Shown: in pieces, positions 1-8,595 of the stretch
Position numbering within the stretch: the stretch's first letter is position 1
Layout: every line of letters begins with the position of its first letter
From: Amycolatopsis mediterranei
Lineage (GTDB): Bacteria > Actinomycetota > Actinomycetes > Mycobacteriales > Pseudonocardiaceae
Assembly (NCBI RefSeq): GCF_026017845.1
Contig: NZ_CP100416.1
Location: 3,316,848-3,380,847, forward strand
DNA: 64,000 nt
Reading direction: 5' to 3'
The notes under the pieces: model-generated
Seen by the model: the letters and a program-made list of their open reading frames with translations, nothing else
Told to the model about the DNA's origin: nothing
Databases searched by the model: none
Program-made: the position numbers and the translations under genes

Positions 1-666
1 GTCGGACCCCTTGGCGGGCAGCCGCACGTCCAGCCGGCCGCGGCCGAGCTGGCTCGCCGCGGTGTTCAGCGCGCGCACCGGCCGCAGCACCTGCCGCGCC
101 GCCAGCAGCGCGACCCCGACCGCGAGCGGCAGCGCGAGCGCGGAGTACAGCCAGGCGTTGCGGGCCAGCTCGTCGATCGCTTCCTGCTGATCGATCAGCC
201 GCGTCATCGCGTAGACCTCGAGGCCGCTCGGCTTGCCGCCGCCGGTCTGCACCGGCACGCCGACGAAGAACAGCGGGAAGCCCTGGACGTCGACGCGCTG
301 GAACTGGATGTTGGTGGTGGTGGCCACGGCGTGGCGCAGGTCGCCCGGCACGTCGTCGATCGACAGGCCCGAAGTCGCGTGCAGGTTCCCGTAGACGACG
401 AGTGCGTTGCTGGACTTGAGCGTGGCCGCGAAGGCGTCGAGCGTGGCCTGCGACGGCGGCAGCGACACGGTGGGCAGGTACGCGACGATCTGGTCGCGCA
501 GCTTCAGCATCGTCTGGTCCTGGACGCCTTCCAGGATGGCCCGGCGCGCGAAGACGTAACTCACGCCCACCGCGGTGGTGACGCCGAGGATCATGATCAC
601 CGCGAAGGCGGCCACCAGCCGGGGCCGCAGCCCGGCGAGCCACGACCGGACCCGCGGTGCCGTCAC
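1..666 (-). CDS. Sensor histidine kinase, N-terminal part (cut by window edge)
   Basis: This membrane sensor kinase pairs with the response regulator just upstream. The visible part starts at a GTG whose GTGA overlaps the regulator's stop codon, so the two are translationally coupled. Residues about 16-38 form a first membrane helix. An extracytoplasmic sensor region of about 120 residues follows, then a second helix near residues 162-182 and the start of a HAMP-like linker (RPVRAL). The phosphoacceptor histidine and ATPase domains lie beyond the left edge, so the signal and the kinase subfamily cannot be judged. The kinase identity rests on the topology and on the adjacent regulator. Confidence 0.85.
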   Translation of the reverse strand, partial: MTAPRVRSWLAGLRPRLVAAFAVIMILGVTTAVGVSYVFARRAILEGVQDQTMLKLRDQIVAYLPTVSLPPSQATLDAFAATLKSSNALVVYGNLHATSGLSIDDVPGDLRHAVATTTNIQFQRVDVQGFPLFFVGVPVQTGGGKPSGLEVYAMTRLIDQQEAIDELARNAWLYSALALPLAVGVALLAARQVLRPVRALNTAASQLGRGRLDVRLPAKGSD

Positions 667-1352
667 GACCGGCCGAACCGGTAGCCGAACCCGCGGACCG
701 TCTGCACGTGCTCCGGTTTCGCCGGCACGTCCTCGATCTTCGCCCGCAGCCGCTGCACGCAGGCGTCGACGAGCCGGGAGTCCCCGAGGTAGTCGTGGTC
801 CCACACGGCGGAGAGGATCTGCTGGCGGCTGTACACCTGCCCGGGCGTGCGCGAGAGCTCCAGCAGCAGCTTCAGCTCGGTCGGGGTCAGCGACACCGGC
901 TCGCCGCGCTTGGTCACCTCGAGCGCGGCCCGGTCGATCACCAGGTCGCCGTGCCGCTCCTCGGCCGCCGCCGGCCCGTCCGGTCGTTCGACGGCCGCCC
1001 GGCGCAGGACGGCCCGGATCCGGGCGTCCAGCACCCGTGGTTCGACCGGCTTGGCAACGTAGTCGTCCGCGCCCGCTTCCAGCCCGGCCACGATGTCGAA
1101 GTCGTCGGTGCGCGCGGTGAGCATGATGATCGGGACCGGGCCGGCCGCCCGCATCCGGCGGCAGGTCTCGAAGCCGTCCATGCCGGGCAGCATCAGGTCG
1201 AGCACGACCAGGTCGGGCCGGTGGCGCACGAGCACCTCGATGCCGAGCTCGCCCGATTCCGCGGTGTGCACCACGTGCCCCTGCCTGCGCAGGGCCAGCT
1301 GCAGTCCCTCCCGCACCGCCGCGTCGTCCTCTACCACCAGTACCTCGGCCAC
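663..1352 (-). CDS. OmpR/PhoB-family response regulator
   Basis: A 229-residue two-domain DNA-binding response regulator. The receiver domain carries the acidic pair ED/D at residues 8-10, phosphoacceptor D52 in VVLDLMLPG and the conserved lysine in DDYVAKP. The C-terminal winged helix has the typical LTPTELKLL start and the VQTVRGFGYRF hairpin. I chose the GTG at 1352 (protein VAEVLVVEDD) over the ATG at 1382 because receiver domains begin directly with this strand. The stop overlaps the GTG of the sensor kinase by four bases. A PAP2 phosphatase is divergent, which would suit a cell-envelope target, but the target is unknown. Confidence 0.93.
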   Translation of the reverse strand: MAEVLVVEDDAAVREGLQLALRRQGHVVHTAESGELGIEVLVRHRPDLVVLDLMLPGMDGFETCRRMRAAGPVPIIMLTARTDDFDIVAGLEAGADDYVAKPVEPRVLDARIRAVLRRAAVERPDGPAAAEERHGDLVIDRAALEVTKRGEPVSLTPTELKLLLELSRTPGQVYSRQQILSAVWDHDYLGDSRLVDACVQRLRAKIEDVPAKPEHVQTVRGFGYRFGRS

Positions 1353-1462
1353 GGCGCCATTATTCGGAAAAGTGCACGTCATGGCGACCCGGGCGGATCT
1401 TGTAGCGAAACCATGACATCGCGCTGACGGGATCCCGAAAAGCGCGTTCCAGACTCGGGGAC

Positions 1463-2386
1463 ATGGCAGTGATCCTCACCGACGCACCCTCCGCGACCCG
1501 CCCGGCCCGGCCCGCGCCGGTGCCCCGGGCCGCGTCCCGCACGGCGGTCCTGGCGGCGAGCGCGGCCGGGTTCGCCCTGGCTTTCGTCGCGGCCTACCTG
1601 CTCTTCGTCCGCACGGAGGCCGGCCGTGGCGTCGAGAACGGCGTCGTCCGCAGTGCCCAGTCCGCCGGGACCACAGTGGACTGGGCGGCCCCGCTGCGGG
1701 AGGCCGACCTGGTGGTGGTGCTCGGCGGGGTGGCGGTCCTGATCGTGGCGATCTCCGTGGTGCGGCGGCGCCTGGCCCTCGGGGTGATGACGCTGGTGCT
1801 GCTGGCCGCGCCGCTGGTGGTGGCGCAGCTGCTCAAGCTGTACGTCCTGGACCGCCCGGGCACCGGCGACCGCCTCGGCGTGGCGGGCCACAACAGCTTC
1901 CCGAGCGGGCACGCCAGCGCGGCGATGGCCGTGCTGGTGGCGCTCGCGATCGTCCTGCCCCGCCGCTTCCGGCGGGCGGCCCTGGTGACGGGGGGATTCG
2001 GCGTCGCCTGGGTCTCGGCGGCCGCGGTGGCGCTGGGCTGGCACCGGTTGAGCGACACCGTCGGCGGCGGCTTGCTGGTCGCGGCGGTCACCTGCGCCGG
2101 GGCGGCGGTGGTCTCCGCCCGCCGCCCCGACGGTGACCGGGTGCCGCTGGTGCCGGTGCTGACCGGCTTCCTGGCCCCGCCGGCCCTGGTGCCGGCCGGC
2201 TACGCGGTCCTGGCGACGGCGACGTCGGGCGCCGCCCAGTTCGTGGCGGCGCTGGTGCTGGCGGCGCTGTCGTCGATGGCGGTGGTGCTGTTGCTGGCGG
2301 GACCGTTGCGCCGGGTGGCGTTCGACCCGGCCGAGTCCCGGGTCCGCCGCCTCCGCCGGCACCCCGTCCCCCGCACTCACCCGTGA
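1463..2386 (+). CDS. PAP2-superfamily integral membrane phosphatase
   Basis: A 307-residue membrane phosphatase of the type 2 phosphatidic acid phosphatase family, which dephosphorylates lipid phosphates such as undecaprenyl or phosphatidyl phosphates. After a Pro/Ala-rich cytoplasmic N-terminus there are about six hydrophobic helices. The catalytic motifs are KLYVLDRP (K-x5-RP, one residue shorter than the usual spacing), PSGHA, and GWHRLSD holding the H-x3-D pair. The Ser-Arg pair normally preceding the third motif is replaced by alanines, as happens in some actinobacterial members. It is divergent from the two-component operon. Substrate unknown. Confidence 0.85.
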   Translation: MAVILTDAPSATRPARPAPVPRAASRTAVLAASAAGFALAFVAAYLLFVRTEAGRGVENGVVRSAQSAGTTVDWAAPLREADLVVVLGGVAVLIVAISVVRRRLALGVMTLVLLAAPLVVAQLLKLYVLDRPGTGDRLGVAGHNSFPSGHASAAMAVLVALAIVLPRRFRRAALVTGGFGVAWVSAAAVALGWHRLSDTVGGGLLVAAVTCAGAAVVSARRPDGDRVPLVPVLTGFLAPPALVPAGYAVLATATSGAAQFVAALVLAALSSMAVVLLLAGPLRRVAFDPAESRVRRLRRHPVPRTHP

Positions 2387-2425
2387 TGCCCGCCCAATCA
2401 CGCGAGATGCCCGCCCAATCACGCG
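2385..2425 (+). repeat. 21-bp direct repeat, two tandem copies
   Basis: Two adjacent near-identical copies begin at 2385 and 2406, each GATGCCCGCCCAATCACGCG with an extra A in the first. They start at the PAP2 stop codon and lie in the 114-bp gap before the decarboxylase. No promoter or hairpin is obvious. The likeliest origin is a recent slippage duplication. Confidence 0.8.
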
Positions 2426-2500
2426 CGCCCGGCGTGAGCGGACCAGTTTCGGGGGATTGGCCCGCGACAGCGGGGTGCCGCCGAGCCTAGCGTCGGCGAA

Positions 2501-3889
2501 ATGGACCCGAGGCTCGCCGATGACCTGCACGCCCTGCCCGATCTCCTCGACGCCGCAAGCAAACTCGCGGCCGAGGCGCTCGCCGGGCTGGACCGCCGGG
2601 CGGCCGCCGTCCCGCCCGTCGCCCTGGAGCCGCTGCCCCTGCCGGCCGACGGCGCGGGTGCGCGGGGTGCGCTGGACGAGTTCGCGCGGCGCTGGGAACC
2701 CGGCTTCGCCGCCAGCGCCGGGCCGCGGTACCTCGGCTTCGTGACCGGCGGTGCCACCCCGGCGTCCCTGGCCGGGGACTGGCTCACCGCCGCCTACGAC
2801 CAGAATCCCGCCAGCGGCATGGACTCCTCGGCGCAGGACCTGGAACGCGAGACCGTCGGCTGGCTGGCCGAGCTGTTCGGGCTGGATCCGGAGTTCTCCG
2901 GCGCGTTCGTCACCGGCGCCACGATGTCCACGGTCACCGGTCTGGCCATCGCCCGCGAGTGGCTCGGCGAACGGGCCGGGGTGGCCGTGTCCGAAGCGGG
3001 AGCCGCCGCGCTCGGTCCCGTCACCGTGCTGTCCGGTTCGCCGCATTCGAGCGTCCTGAAGGCGTTGTCGTTCCTCGGGATGGGCCGGTCCGCCCTGCGG
3101 AAGGTGCCGGTGCTCCCGGGCCGCGAAGCCGTCGACGTCGCGAAGCTCGCCGAAGCGCTCGAGACGCTCGACGGCCCCGCTGTCGTCGTCGCGAACGCGG
3201 GGACGGTCAACACCGTCGACTTCGACGACCTGCGGGCGATCGCCGCCCTCAAGCAGCGGTACGGCTTCTGGCTGCACGTCGACGCCGCGTTCGGCGGGTT
3301 CGCCGCGCTGGTCCCGGAGCACGCGGCGCTCACCGCCGGTCTCGACCAGGCCGATTCGGTGGTCGTCGACCTGCACAAGTGGCTCAACGTGCCCTACGAC
3401 TCGGCCGTCCAGTTCACCCGCCGCCGCGACCTGCAGCTGCGCGTCTTCAGCAACAACGCCGCCTACCTCGGCGAGATCGGCGAGACGCCGGACTTCCTGC
3501 ACCTGACGCCGGAGAATTCCCGGCGGCTGCGCGCGCTCCCGGCTTGGTTCTCGCTGGTGGCGTACGGCCGCGCCGGGCACCGCGAGATCGTCGAGCGCTG
3601 TGTCGCGCTGGCCCGCGACCTGGGCGCGCGCATCGACGGCTCGCCGCACTGGCACCTCCTGGCGCCGGTCCGGCTCAACGTCGTCTGCTTCACCCCGGCC
3701 GGGGAGGTCACGCAGGACCGGATCGACACGCTGGTGCGCGACATCGCCGAGGACGGGACGACGTTCCTCACGCCGACGGTGTACGACGGCCGCCCGGCGT
3801 TGCGCGCCGCCTTCAGCAACTGGCGGACGACCGGGGCCGACGTCGACCGGATCTTCGCCGTGCTGGAACGCCTGGTCAGGCTCCCGTGA
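2501..3889 (+). CDS. Group II PLP-dependent amino acid decarboxylase
   Basis: A 462-residue pyridoxal-phosphate enzyme of the glutamate/aromatic amino acid decarboxylase family. The PLP lysine is K293 in DLHKWLN. D261 in HVDAAFGGF pairs with the cofactor ring nitrogen, and H182 in SGSPHSS is the ring-stacking histidine. Length matches the family (about 450-480). The amino acid substrate cannot be read from these motifs. The start is the ATG at 2501, with no strong ribosome site before it, so initiation could be leaderless. The 3' end overlaps the inactive protease remnant on the other strand by 14 bp. Confidence 0.88.
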   Translation: MDPRLADDLHALPDLLDAASKLAAEALAGLDRRAAAVPPVALEPLPLPADGAGARGALDEFARRWEPGFAASAGPRYLGFVTGGATPASLAGDWLTAAYDQNPASGMDSSAQDLERETVGWLAELFGLDPEFSGAFVTGATMSTVTGLAIAREWLGERAGVAVSEAGAAALGPVTVLSGSPHSSVLKALSFLGMGRSALRKVPVLPGREAVDVAKLAEALETLDGPAVVVANAGTVNTVDFDDLRAIAALKQRYGFWLHVDAAFGGFAALVPEHAALTAGLDQADSVVVDLHKWLNVPYDSAVQFTRRRDLQLRVFSNNAAYLGEIGETPDFLHLTPENSRRLRALPAWFSLVAYGRAGHREIVERCVALARDLGARIDGSPHWHLLAPVRLNVVCFTPAGEVTQDRIDTLVRDIAEDGTTFLTPTVYDGRPALRAAFSNWRTTGADVDRIFAVLERLVRLP

Positions 3890-4309
3890 GCGGGCAGCCG
3901 GGTCGGGTCAGGTCCACCTCCGACCCCTTCAGGCAGGCCGCGATCCCGGCCACCTGCTGGCCGTAACCACGCCCCGGCACCGAGGTCACCGCCCCGGCCG
4001 AGTCGACCTCGCACGGGTTGTCCGCAGAGCACTGCTCGCCGGAGTCGTTGTGGGTGTTGTGGATCCCGGCGACGGTGGTGCCGTCGGGGCCCAGGAGGGC
4101 GGCGCCGGACGTGCCGTGCCACGGTGCGCAGCCCGGGCCGCTCGCGTAGCGGATCGCGGCGTCCTGCTGCCGGCCCTTCGGAACACCTGCCCGCGCTCCG
4201 GTCGGGTTCCGGCCCGCACAGTGACTGGCCGTCAGCACCCATTGCGGCGCCAGGACTTCCACCCCGCACCCGTGCCCGTCCGGCCGGGGCGGCCCCGGAA
4301 GCGGCTCGG
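3876..4309 (-). pseudogene. Trypsin-like serine protease remnant with internal deletion
   Basis: Reading from about 4309 to the stop at 3876, the frame keeps the start of an S1 peptidase (HGCGVEVLAPQWVLTASHC, with the catalytic His) and the end (WHGTSGAALL with the catalytic Ser, then GIHNTHND and a Cys-containing tail). Only about 35 residues separate these blocks, where an S1 protease has roughly 120, so the catalytic Asp region is gone. The signal peptide and start codon are also missing. The 5' end abuts the stop of the TPP enzyme at 4310. This is a deletion remnant unlikely to make active protease. Confidence 0.75.
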
Positions 4310-5935
4310 CTAGCTGCGGTCCGACTCCGGCATCAGGTACTTCCACGGCGACGTGCCCACGCCCAGTTCGCACGGCACGTGCACCAGCGCCGGACGGCCC
4401 GCGGCGAACGCCTTGTCCAGCGCGTCGCGCAGGTCGTCCGGGGTGCGTGCGGTCAGGCCGAGCGCACCGAACGTCTCGGCGAGCCGGGCGAAGTCCGGGT
4501 TGCCCAGCCGGCCGCCCAGCGCGCGGCCCTCGAACAGCCGCTCCTGATCGAGGTGCACGTTGCCGTAGTAGCCGTTGTCGAACACCACGGCGACGACGCT
4601 CAGTCCATATTGGACGGCCGTGGCGAGTTCCTGCGCGGCGAACATGAAGCCGCCGTCCCCGGCCACCGAAACCACCGGACGGCCGGGGAAGGCCGCCTGC
4701 ACGCCCAGTGCCGTCGGGTAGCCGAAGCCGAGCGTGCCCTGGTGACCGCAGGTGACGAACGTGCGCGGGGCGTAGACCTCGAACCCGAAGTAGGACGCGA
4801 AGCCGACCTGGCAGATCTCCTCGACGAAGAAGCCGTCGCGCGGGAGCACGTCCCGGATCGCCCGGAGGTACTCCAGTTCCGGCCCGACGTCGGTGACGCG
4901 CTCGGCCACGGCGGCTTTCAGCGCGGTGAACTCCGCCGTCCGGTCCGTCCGTTGTGGACCGACGGCGGCGGTGAGCGCGGCTGTCGAGTCGGCGGCGTCG
5001 GCGACGATCGCGACGTCCGCTTCGAGCCGGGTCGCCTGCCGCGGGTCGATGTCGAGAAGAATCGTCTTCAGGCCGGCGGGCTTGCCCGGCCAGCGGAACC
5101 AGGAGAGCTCCAGCCGTGACCCGATGCCGATCACGACGTCGGTTTCGGGCCACCGTTCGAAGCCCGAGACGCAGGTGAAGCCGAGCGGGTGGTCGTCGCC
5201 CACGATGCCGCGCCCGCCGCGGAACGGCACCACCGGCGCCTGCAGCCGCTCCGCCAGCGCCCGGACCTCGGCGGCGGCGTGCCGGGCGCCGCCGCCCACC
5301 ATGATCATCGGGTGCTTCGCCGATTGCAGCAACTCCGTGGCCTTCTCCGTGGCAACCGGGTCGACGGCGGGGCGGGGCAGCGGCAGCGGGCCGGTGACGG
5401 CGGCCGGGGCGCGCAGCCCGAGCACGTCCCACGGCACCGCCAGCGAGACCGGCCGGGGCCGACCGCCTGCCGCTTCCCGGAACGCCGTCGCCAGTGCGTC
5501 CGGCACCTGCACCGGGTGCTCGACCAGCGCCGACCACTTGGTGATCGAGCGCAGGGTCGCCAGCTGGTCGGGCATTTCGTGCAGGTGCCCGAGCCCGCGG
5601 CCGAGAAATGCGCGCGGGATCTCGCTGGTCAAGCACACCACCGGTGCGCTCGCGCCGTACGCCGAGAGCAGCGCGGCCGACGCGTTGAGCACACCGGGGC
5701 CGGGGACGACGGTGCAGACGCCGGTGCGGCCGGTCGCCTGGGCGTACCCGAACGCCATGTAGGCGACGGTCTGCTCGTGCCGGGCGCCGATCACTCGGAT
5801 GTCGCCGCCGGTGCGAGCGAGGCTGTCGAACAGGTCGTAGGTCTGCACGCCGGGCAGGCCGAAGACGGTGTCGACGCCGTGGGCGCGCAGCCCGCCGACG
5901 ATCAGGTCGGCCGCGGTCGGGATCACCGGGGACAT
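4310..5935 (-). CDS. Thiamine-pyrophosphate-dependent enzyme (IlvB/benzoylformate decarboxylase-like)
   Basis: A 541-residue three-domain TPP enzyme. E54 in ARHEQTVAYMA is the conserved glutamate activating the cofactor. The C-terminal VAGDGGFMF...DNGYYGN block is the GDG-x(about 26)-N metal-TPP motif. The central NAD/FAD-like domain is present, but FAD use cannot be inferred. It resembles acetolactate synthase-like proteins and decarboxylases of catabolic pathways. No small regulatory subunit gene is adjacent, which argues against biosynthetic acetolactate synthase. I prefer the second ATG (5935) because AGGAGG at 5944-5949 lies eight bases before it and only two before the first ATG at 5941. 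It is divergent from a GntR regulator, its probable controller. Confidence 0.85.
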   Translation of the reverse strand: MSPVIPTAADLIVGGLRAHGVDTVFGLPGVQTYDLFDSLARTGGDIRVIGARHEQTVAYMAFGYAQATGRTGVCTVVPGPGVLNASAALLSAYGASAPVVCLTSEIPRAFLGRGLGHLHEMPDQLATLRSITKWSALVEHPVQVPDALATAFREAAGGRPRPVSLAVPWDVLGLRAPAAVTGPLPLPRPAVDPVATEKATELLQSAKHPMIMVGGGARHAAAEVRALAERLQAPVVPFRGGRGIVGDDHPLGFTCVSGFERWPETDVVIGIGSRLELSWFRWPGKPAGLKTILLDIDPRQATRLEADVAIVADAADSTAALTAAVGPQRTDRTAEFTALKAAVAERVTDVGPELEYLRAIRDVLPRDGFFVEEICQVGFASYFGFEVYAPRTFVTCGHQGTLGFGYPTALGVQAAFPGRPVVSVAGDGGFMFAAQELATAVQYGLSVVAVVFDNGYYGNVHLDQERLFEGRALGGRLGNPDFARLAETFGALGLTARTPDDLRDALDKAFAAGRPALVHVPCELGVGTSPWKYLMPESDRS

Positions 5936-5961
5936 CGGCATCGCCTCCTGGGAATCGACGG

Positions 5962-5973
5962 ACCATATATGGT
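5962..5973. promoter_or_regulatory. Palindrome ACCATATATGGT, candidate GntR operator / -10 region
   Basis: A perfect 12-bp palindrome sits in the 45-bp gap between the TPP enzyme and the GntR gene, in an AT-rich patch of an otherwise GC-rich region. TATATG would place a -10 element 9-10 bases before the ATG at 5981. The position between divergent genes fits autoregulation, but binding is inferred. Confidence 0.5.
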
Positions 5974-5980
5974 TTCCTAC

Positions 5981-6643
5981 ATGATTGGTGCGTCCGCGGA
6001 AAGACCGGTCACCAAGTCGCAGCTGGCCTACGAGACGATCAAAGCCCGGATCCTTGCCGGGCGTTACGGGCCCGGCTACCGGCTGGTGCTCGACCAGATC
6101 GGCCGCGAGCTCGACGTCAGCGCGGTGCCGGTCCGCGAGGCGCTGCGCCGGCTGGAGGCCGAGGAGCTGATCGAGTTCGAGCGGAACGTCGGCGCCCGGG
6201 TGGTGGCCACCGATCCGGTCGCCTACCAGCACGCGATGCAGACGGTGGCGATCGTCGAGGGCGCGGCCACCGGCCTCGCGGCGCCGCTGCTGACGGCCGA
6301 GACGCTGGGACGCGCCCGCGAGCTGAACGACCGGATGCGCCGCAGCCTCGCCGAGTTCGACCCGGTGGCGTTCACCGCGCTGAACGCCGAGTTCCACGAA
6401 GTGCTGTTCGGCGCCTGCCCCAACCCGAACCTGGTCGACCTGGTCCAGCGCTGCTGGACCCGGCTGGCGGCGGTCCGCGACAGCACGTTCACGTCGGTGC
6501 CGGGCCGGGCGCCGGAGTCGGTCGTCGAGCACGAGCGGCTGCTGGCGCTGATCGAGGGCGGGGGAGAACCGGAGGAGGTGGAGCGGTTCGCGCGCGGGCA
6601 CCGGATGGCGACGCTGGAGGCCTACCTCGCCCGGGAGCGCTGA
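5981..6643 (+). CDS. GntR-family (FadR subfamily) transcriptional regulator
   Basis: A regulator of about 220 residues. The N-terminal winged helix is typical of GntR (KSQLAYETIKARILAGRY, then the recognition region VSAVPVREALRRLEAEELIEF). The C-terminal all-helical FCD domain contains the conserved NAEFHEVLF and VEHERLLALIE segments. It probably senses a small carboxylate or CoA-type ligand made or consumed by the divergent TPP enzyme. The start is uncertain: an in-frame ATG at 5969 lies inside the palindrome, whereas the ATG at 5981 would suit a leaderless transcript. No ribosome site precedes either. Confidence 0.87.
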   Translation: MIGASAERPVTKSQLAYETIKARILAGRYGPGYRLVLDQIGRELDVSAVPVREALRRLEAEELIEFERNVGARVVATDPVAYQHAMQTVAIVEGAATGLAAPLLTAETLGRARELNDRMRRSLAEFDPVAFTALNAEFHEVLFGACPNPNLVDLVQRCWTRLAAVRDSTFTSVPGRAPESVVEHERLLALIEGGGEPEEVERFARGHRMATLEAYLARER

Positions 6644-6682
6644 ATCTTGTTCCCCCTGGCCCGGGGATGCCAGGGTCGGGGA

Positions 6683-7528
6683 GTGCCGATCTTCTCCGCG
6701 CCGGACGGAACCGCGCTCGCCGTCCACCTCTGGGGGTCGGGCGCCGGGCCACCGGTGGTCTGCCTGCCCGGCGGCCCGATGCGGGCCGGCGGCTACCTCG
6801 GGGATCTCGGCGGCCTGTCCACCCGGCGCCGCCTCGCCGTGCTGGACCTCCGGGGCACCGGCGACTCGGAAGAGCCCGCCGACCCCGCCACCTACCGGTG
6901 CGACCGCCAGGTCGAGGACGTCGAGGCGCTGCGCAAGCACCTCGGCCTCGAACGCTTCGACCTGCTCGGACACTCGGCCGGGGCGAGCCTGGCCGTCCGG
7001 TACGCGGCCCGGTACCCGCGGCGCCTGAGCCGGCTCGCGTTGATCGCGCCGAGCCCGCGTGCCGTCGGCTTCGACGTTTCGCCGGGGGAAAGGCGGCGGA
7101 TCATGGCCCGGCGGTCCGGCGCTCCCTGGTTCGCCGCCGCGGCCGCCGCCTACGAATCGATCGCCGCGAAGAAGGCGACCAGTGCGGACTGGGCCGCCTT
7201 CGCGCCGCTGTACTACGGCCGCTGGGATGCCGCGGCCCGGCAGCACCAGGCCGGCGAACCAGGCCAGCGCAACGGGGTGGCCGCCCGGATCTACAACTCC
7301 GCCGGCGCCTTCGAGCCCGAGACGACCCGGGCCGCGCTCGGCGCCGTCACCGCTCCGGTGCTGGTGCTGGCCGGCGAACTGGACTGGATCGCCGGCCCGG
7401 CGGTTGCGGACCGCTTCGCCGCGCTGTTCCCGGACGGCCGCGCCGTCGTCCTGCCCGGCGCCGTGCACTACCCGTGGCTGGACGACGCGCCGGCTTTCCG
7501 GTCAGCCGTGGGCGGTTTCCTGGCCTGA
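6683..7528 (+). CDS. Alpha/beta-fold hydrolase (proline iminopeptidase-like)
   Basis: A 281-residue alpha/beta hydrolase. The oxyanion strand reads CLPGGPMRAGG, the nucleophile elbow is GHSAGAS, the acid is the Asp in AGELDWIAG and the histidine is in GAVHYPWLDD, so the triad looks complete. The layout resembles proline iminopeptidases and related esterases, but the substrate is not predictable. GTG at 6683 is preferred over ATG at 6647 because a purine-rich GGTCGGGGA precedes it and the domain starts immediately. It follows the GntR gene by 39 bp and might be co-transcribed. Its end overlaps the convergent pirin gene by 27 bp. Confidence 0.85.
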   Translation: MPIFSAPDGTALAVHLWGSGAGPPVVCLPGGPMRAGGYLGDLGGLSTRRRLAVLDLRGTGDSEEPADPATYRCDRQVEDVEALRKHLGLERFDLLGHSAGASLAVRYAARYPRRLSRLALIAPSPRAVGFDVSPGERRRIMARRSGAPWFAAAAAAYESIAAKKATSADWAAFAPLYYGRWDAAARQHQAGEPGQRNGVAARIYNSAGAFEPETTRAALGAVTAPVLVLAGELDWIAGPAVADRFAALFPDGRAVVLPGAVHYPWLDDAPAFRSAVGGFLA

Positions 7529-8506
7529 GCCAGGGTTGCGGCGGGGTTTGATGCGGACCGCGGGCAGCGCGGGAGCGGGCAGGCGCTCGCCCGCATAGCC
7601 CGTGACGCTGCCGAACTGGTCCGACCCGGCTTCCCACGCTTCGCGGAACGCGGCGATCTCTTCGTGGGTGCGGCCGACGAAGTTCCACCACATCAGGATT
7701 TCTTCGTCGAACGGGGTGCCGCCCAGCAGCAGGAACCGGGCCGGTTCGGTGCCGCGGTTGCTCAAGGTCAGCGACCGCACCCCGGTGCCGACGTAGCCCA
7801 GCTCCGTGGCCCGGACACGGGTCCCGGCCACGACGACGTCGCCGGTGTCGGCCAGGACGCCGTGCTCGAAGCCGGGGTCCACGCCGAGCGACATGTGGGC
7901 GTCCGGTCCCAGCACGACTTCCGCGCCCAGCAGCGGGGTGAACGTCGGGATCGGCGACGTCCGGCCGGCCAGCGAGCCGAGGAACACGCGGATCTCCGCG
8001 CCTTCGATCCGGTTCACCGAAGGGACGTAGTGGTCGAACGCCCGTGCCGTGTGCCGGTGCCGCTCGGGCAGGGCCACCCAGAGCTGGACGCCGTGCAGCG
8101 TCTTCGTGGCGGCGGTCGAGACTTCGGAGTGGCAGATGCCGTGCCCGCCGGTCATCAGGTTGAGTTCGCCGGGGCGGACCAGCGCGTGCGTGCCCAGGCT
8201 GTCGCGGTGTTCGATCTCGCCGGAGAACAGCCAGCTGACGGTCTGCAGCCCGGTGTGCGGATGCGGCGCGACGTCCATCGCGCCGGGCCCGCTGACCGCA
8301 TCGGGGCCGTAGTGGTCGGCGAAGCACCAGGCGCCGATCAGCGACCGCGACCGCTGCGGCAGGGTCCGCCGGACCCGCATGGCGCGCGGCCCGCCGAGCG
8401 GCACGGCGCGCGGAGCGAGCACCTCGACAAGGGGCCGATCAGGATCGGCGGCCGCGGGCCGATCGCCACAGGCGAGTTCGGCCGGGGCGGCCTCGGTGTT
8501 GCTCAT
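7502..8506 (-). CDS. Pirin family protein (bicupin)
   Basis: A 334-residue pirin-type bicupin. The N-terminal cupin holds the metal-binding histidines in DVAPHPHTGLQTVSW and the second set in GGHGICHSEVS. The C-terminal Pirin_C domain follows with PFDEEILMWWNFVGR. Some family members are quercetinase-like dioxygenases or redox-linked regulators, so a precise role cannot be given. Start is the ATG at 8506. It is monocistronic as far as the gaps show, with a tandem repeat upstream. The 3' end overlaps the convergent hydrolase by 27 bp. Confidence 0.9.
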   Translation of the reverse strand: MSNTEAAPAELACGDRPAAADPDRPLVEVLAPRAVPLGGPRAMRVRRTLPQRSRSLIGAWCFADHYGPDAVSGPGAMDVAPHPHTGLQTVSWLFSGEIEHRDSLGTHALVRPGELNLMTGGHGICHSEVSTAATKTLHGVQLWVALPERHRHTARAFDHYVPSVNRIEGAEIRVFLGSLAGRTSPIPTFTPLLGAEVVLGPDAHMSLGVDPGFEHGVLADTGDVVVAGTRVRATELGYVGTGVRSLTLSNRGTEPARFLLLGGTPFDEEILMWWNFVGRTHEEIAAFREAWEAGSDQFGSVTGYAGERLPAPALPAVRIKPRRNPGSGQETAHG

Positions 8507-8595
8507 GCCCGCCACGGTAGTCGCGATGCCCGCTGGGGCGCGGCTGGGCGGTGTCCCGGCAGCCCAGGCTGTCGAGCGCCATCGGCGCGCGGGGC

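Noticed and set aside
1379..3655. Very long open frame on the minus strand antisense to PAP2 and the decarboxylase
   Set aside because: Its Arg/Gly/Pro/His-rich translation has no family features and the two plus-strand genes have full motif sets. It is a shadow of high-GC coding sequence, as are many other long antisense frames here.
4310..7468. Single giant minus-strand frame joining the TPP enzyme to sequence upstream of 5941
   Set aside because: Beyond 5941 the frame is antisense to the GntR and hydrolase genes and has no domain features; the AGGAGG at 5944-5949 fixes the true start region.
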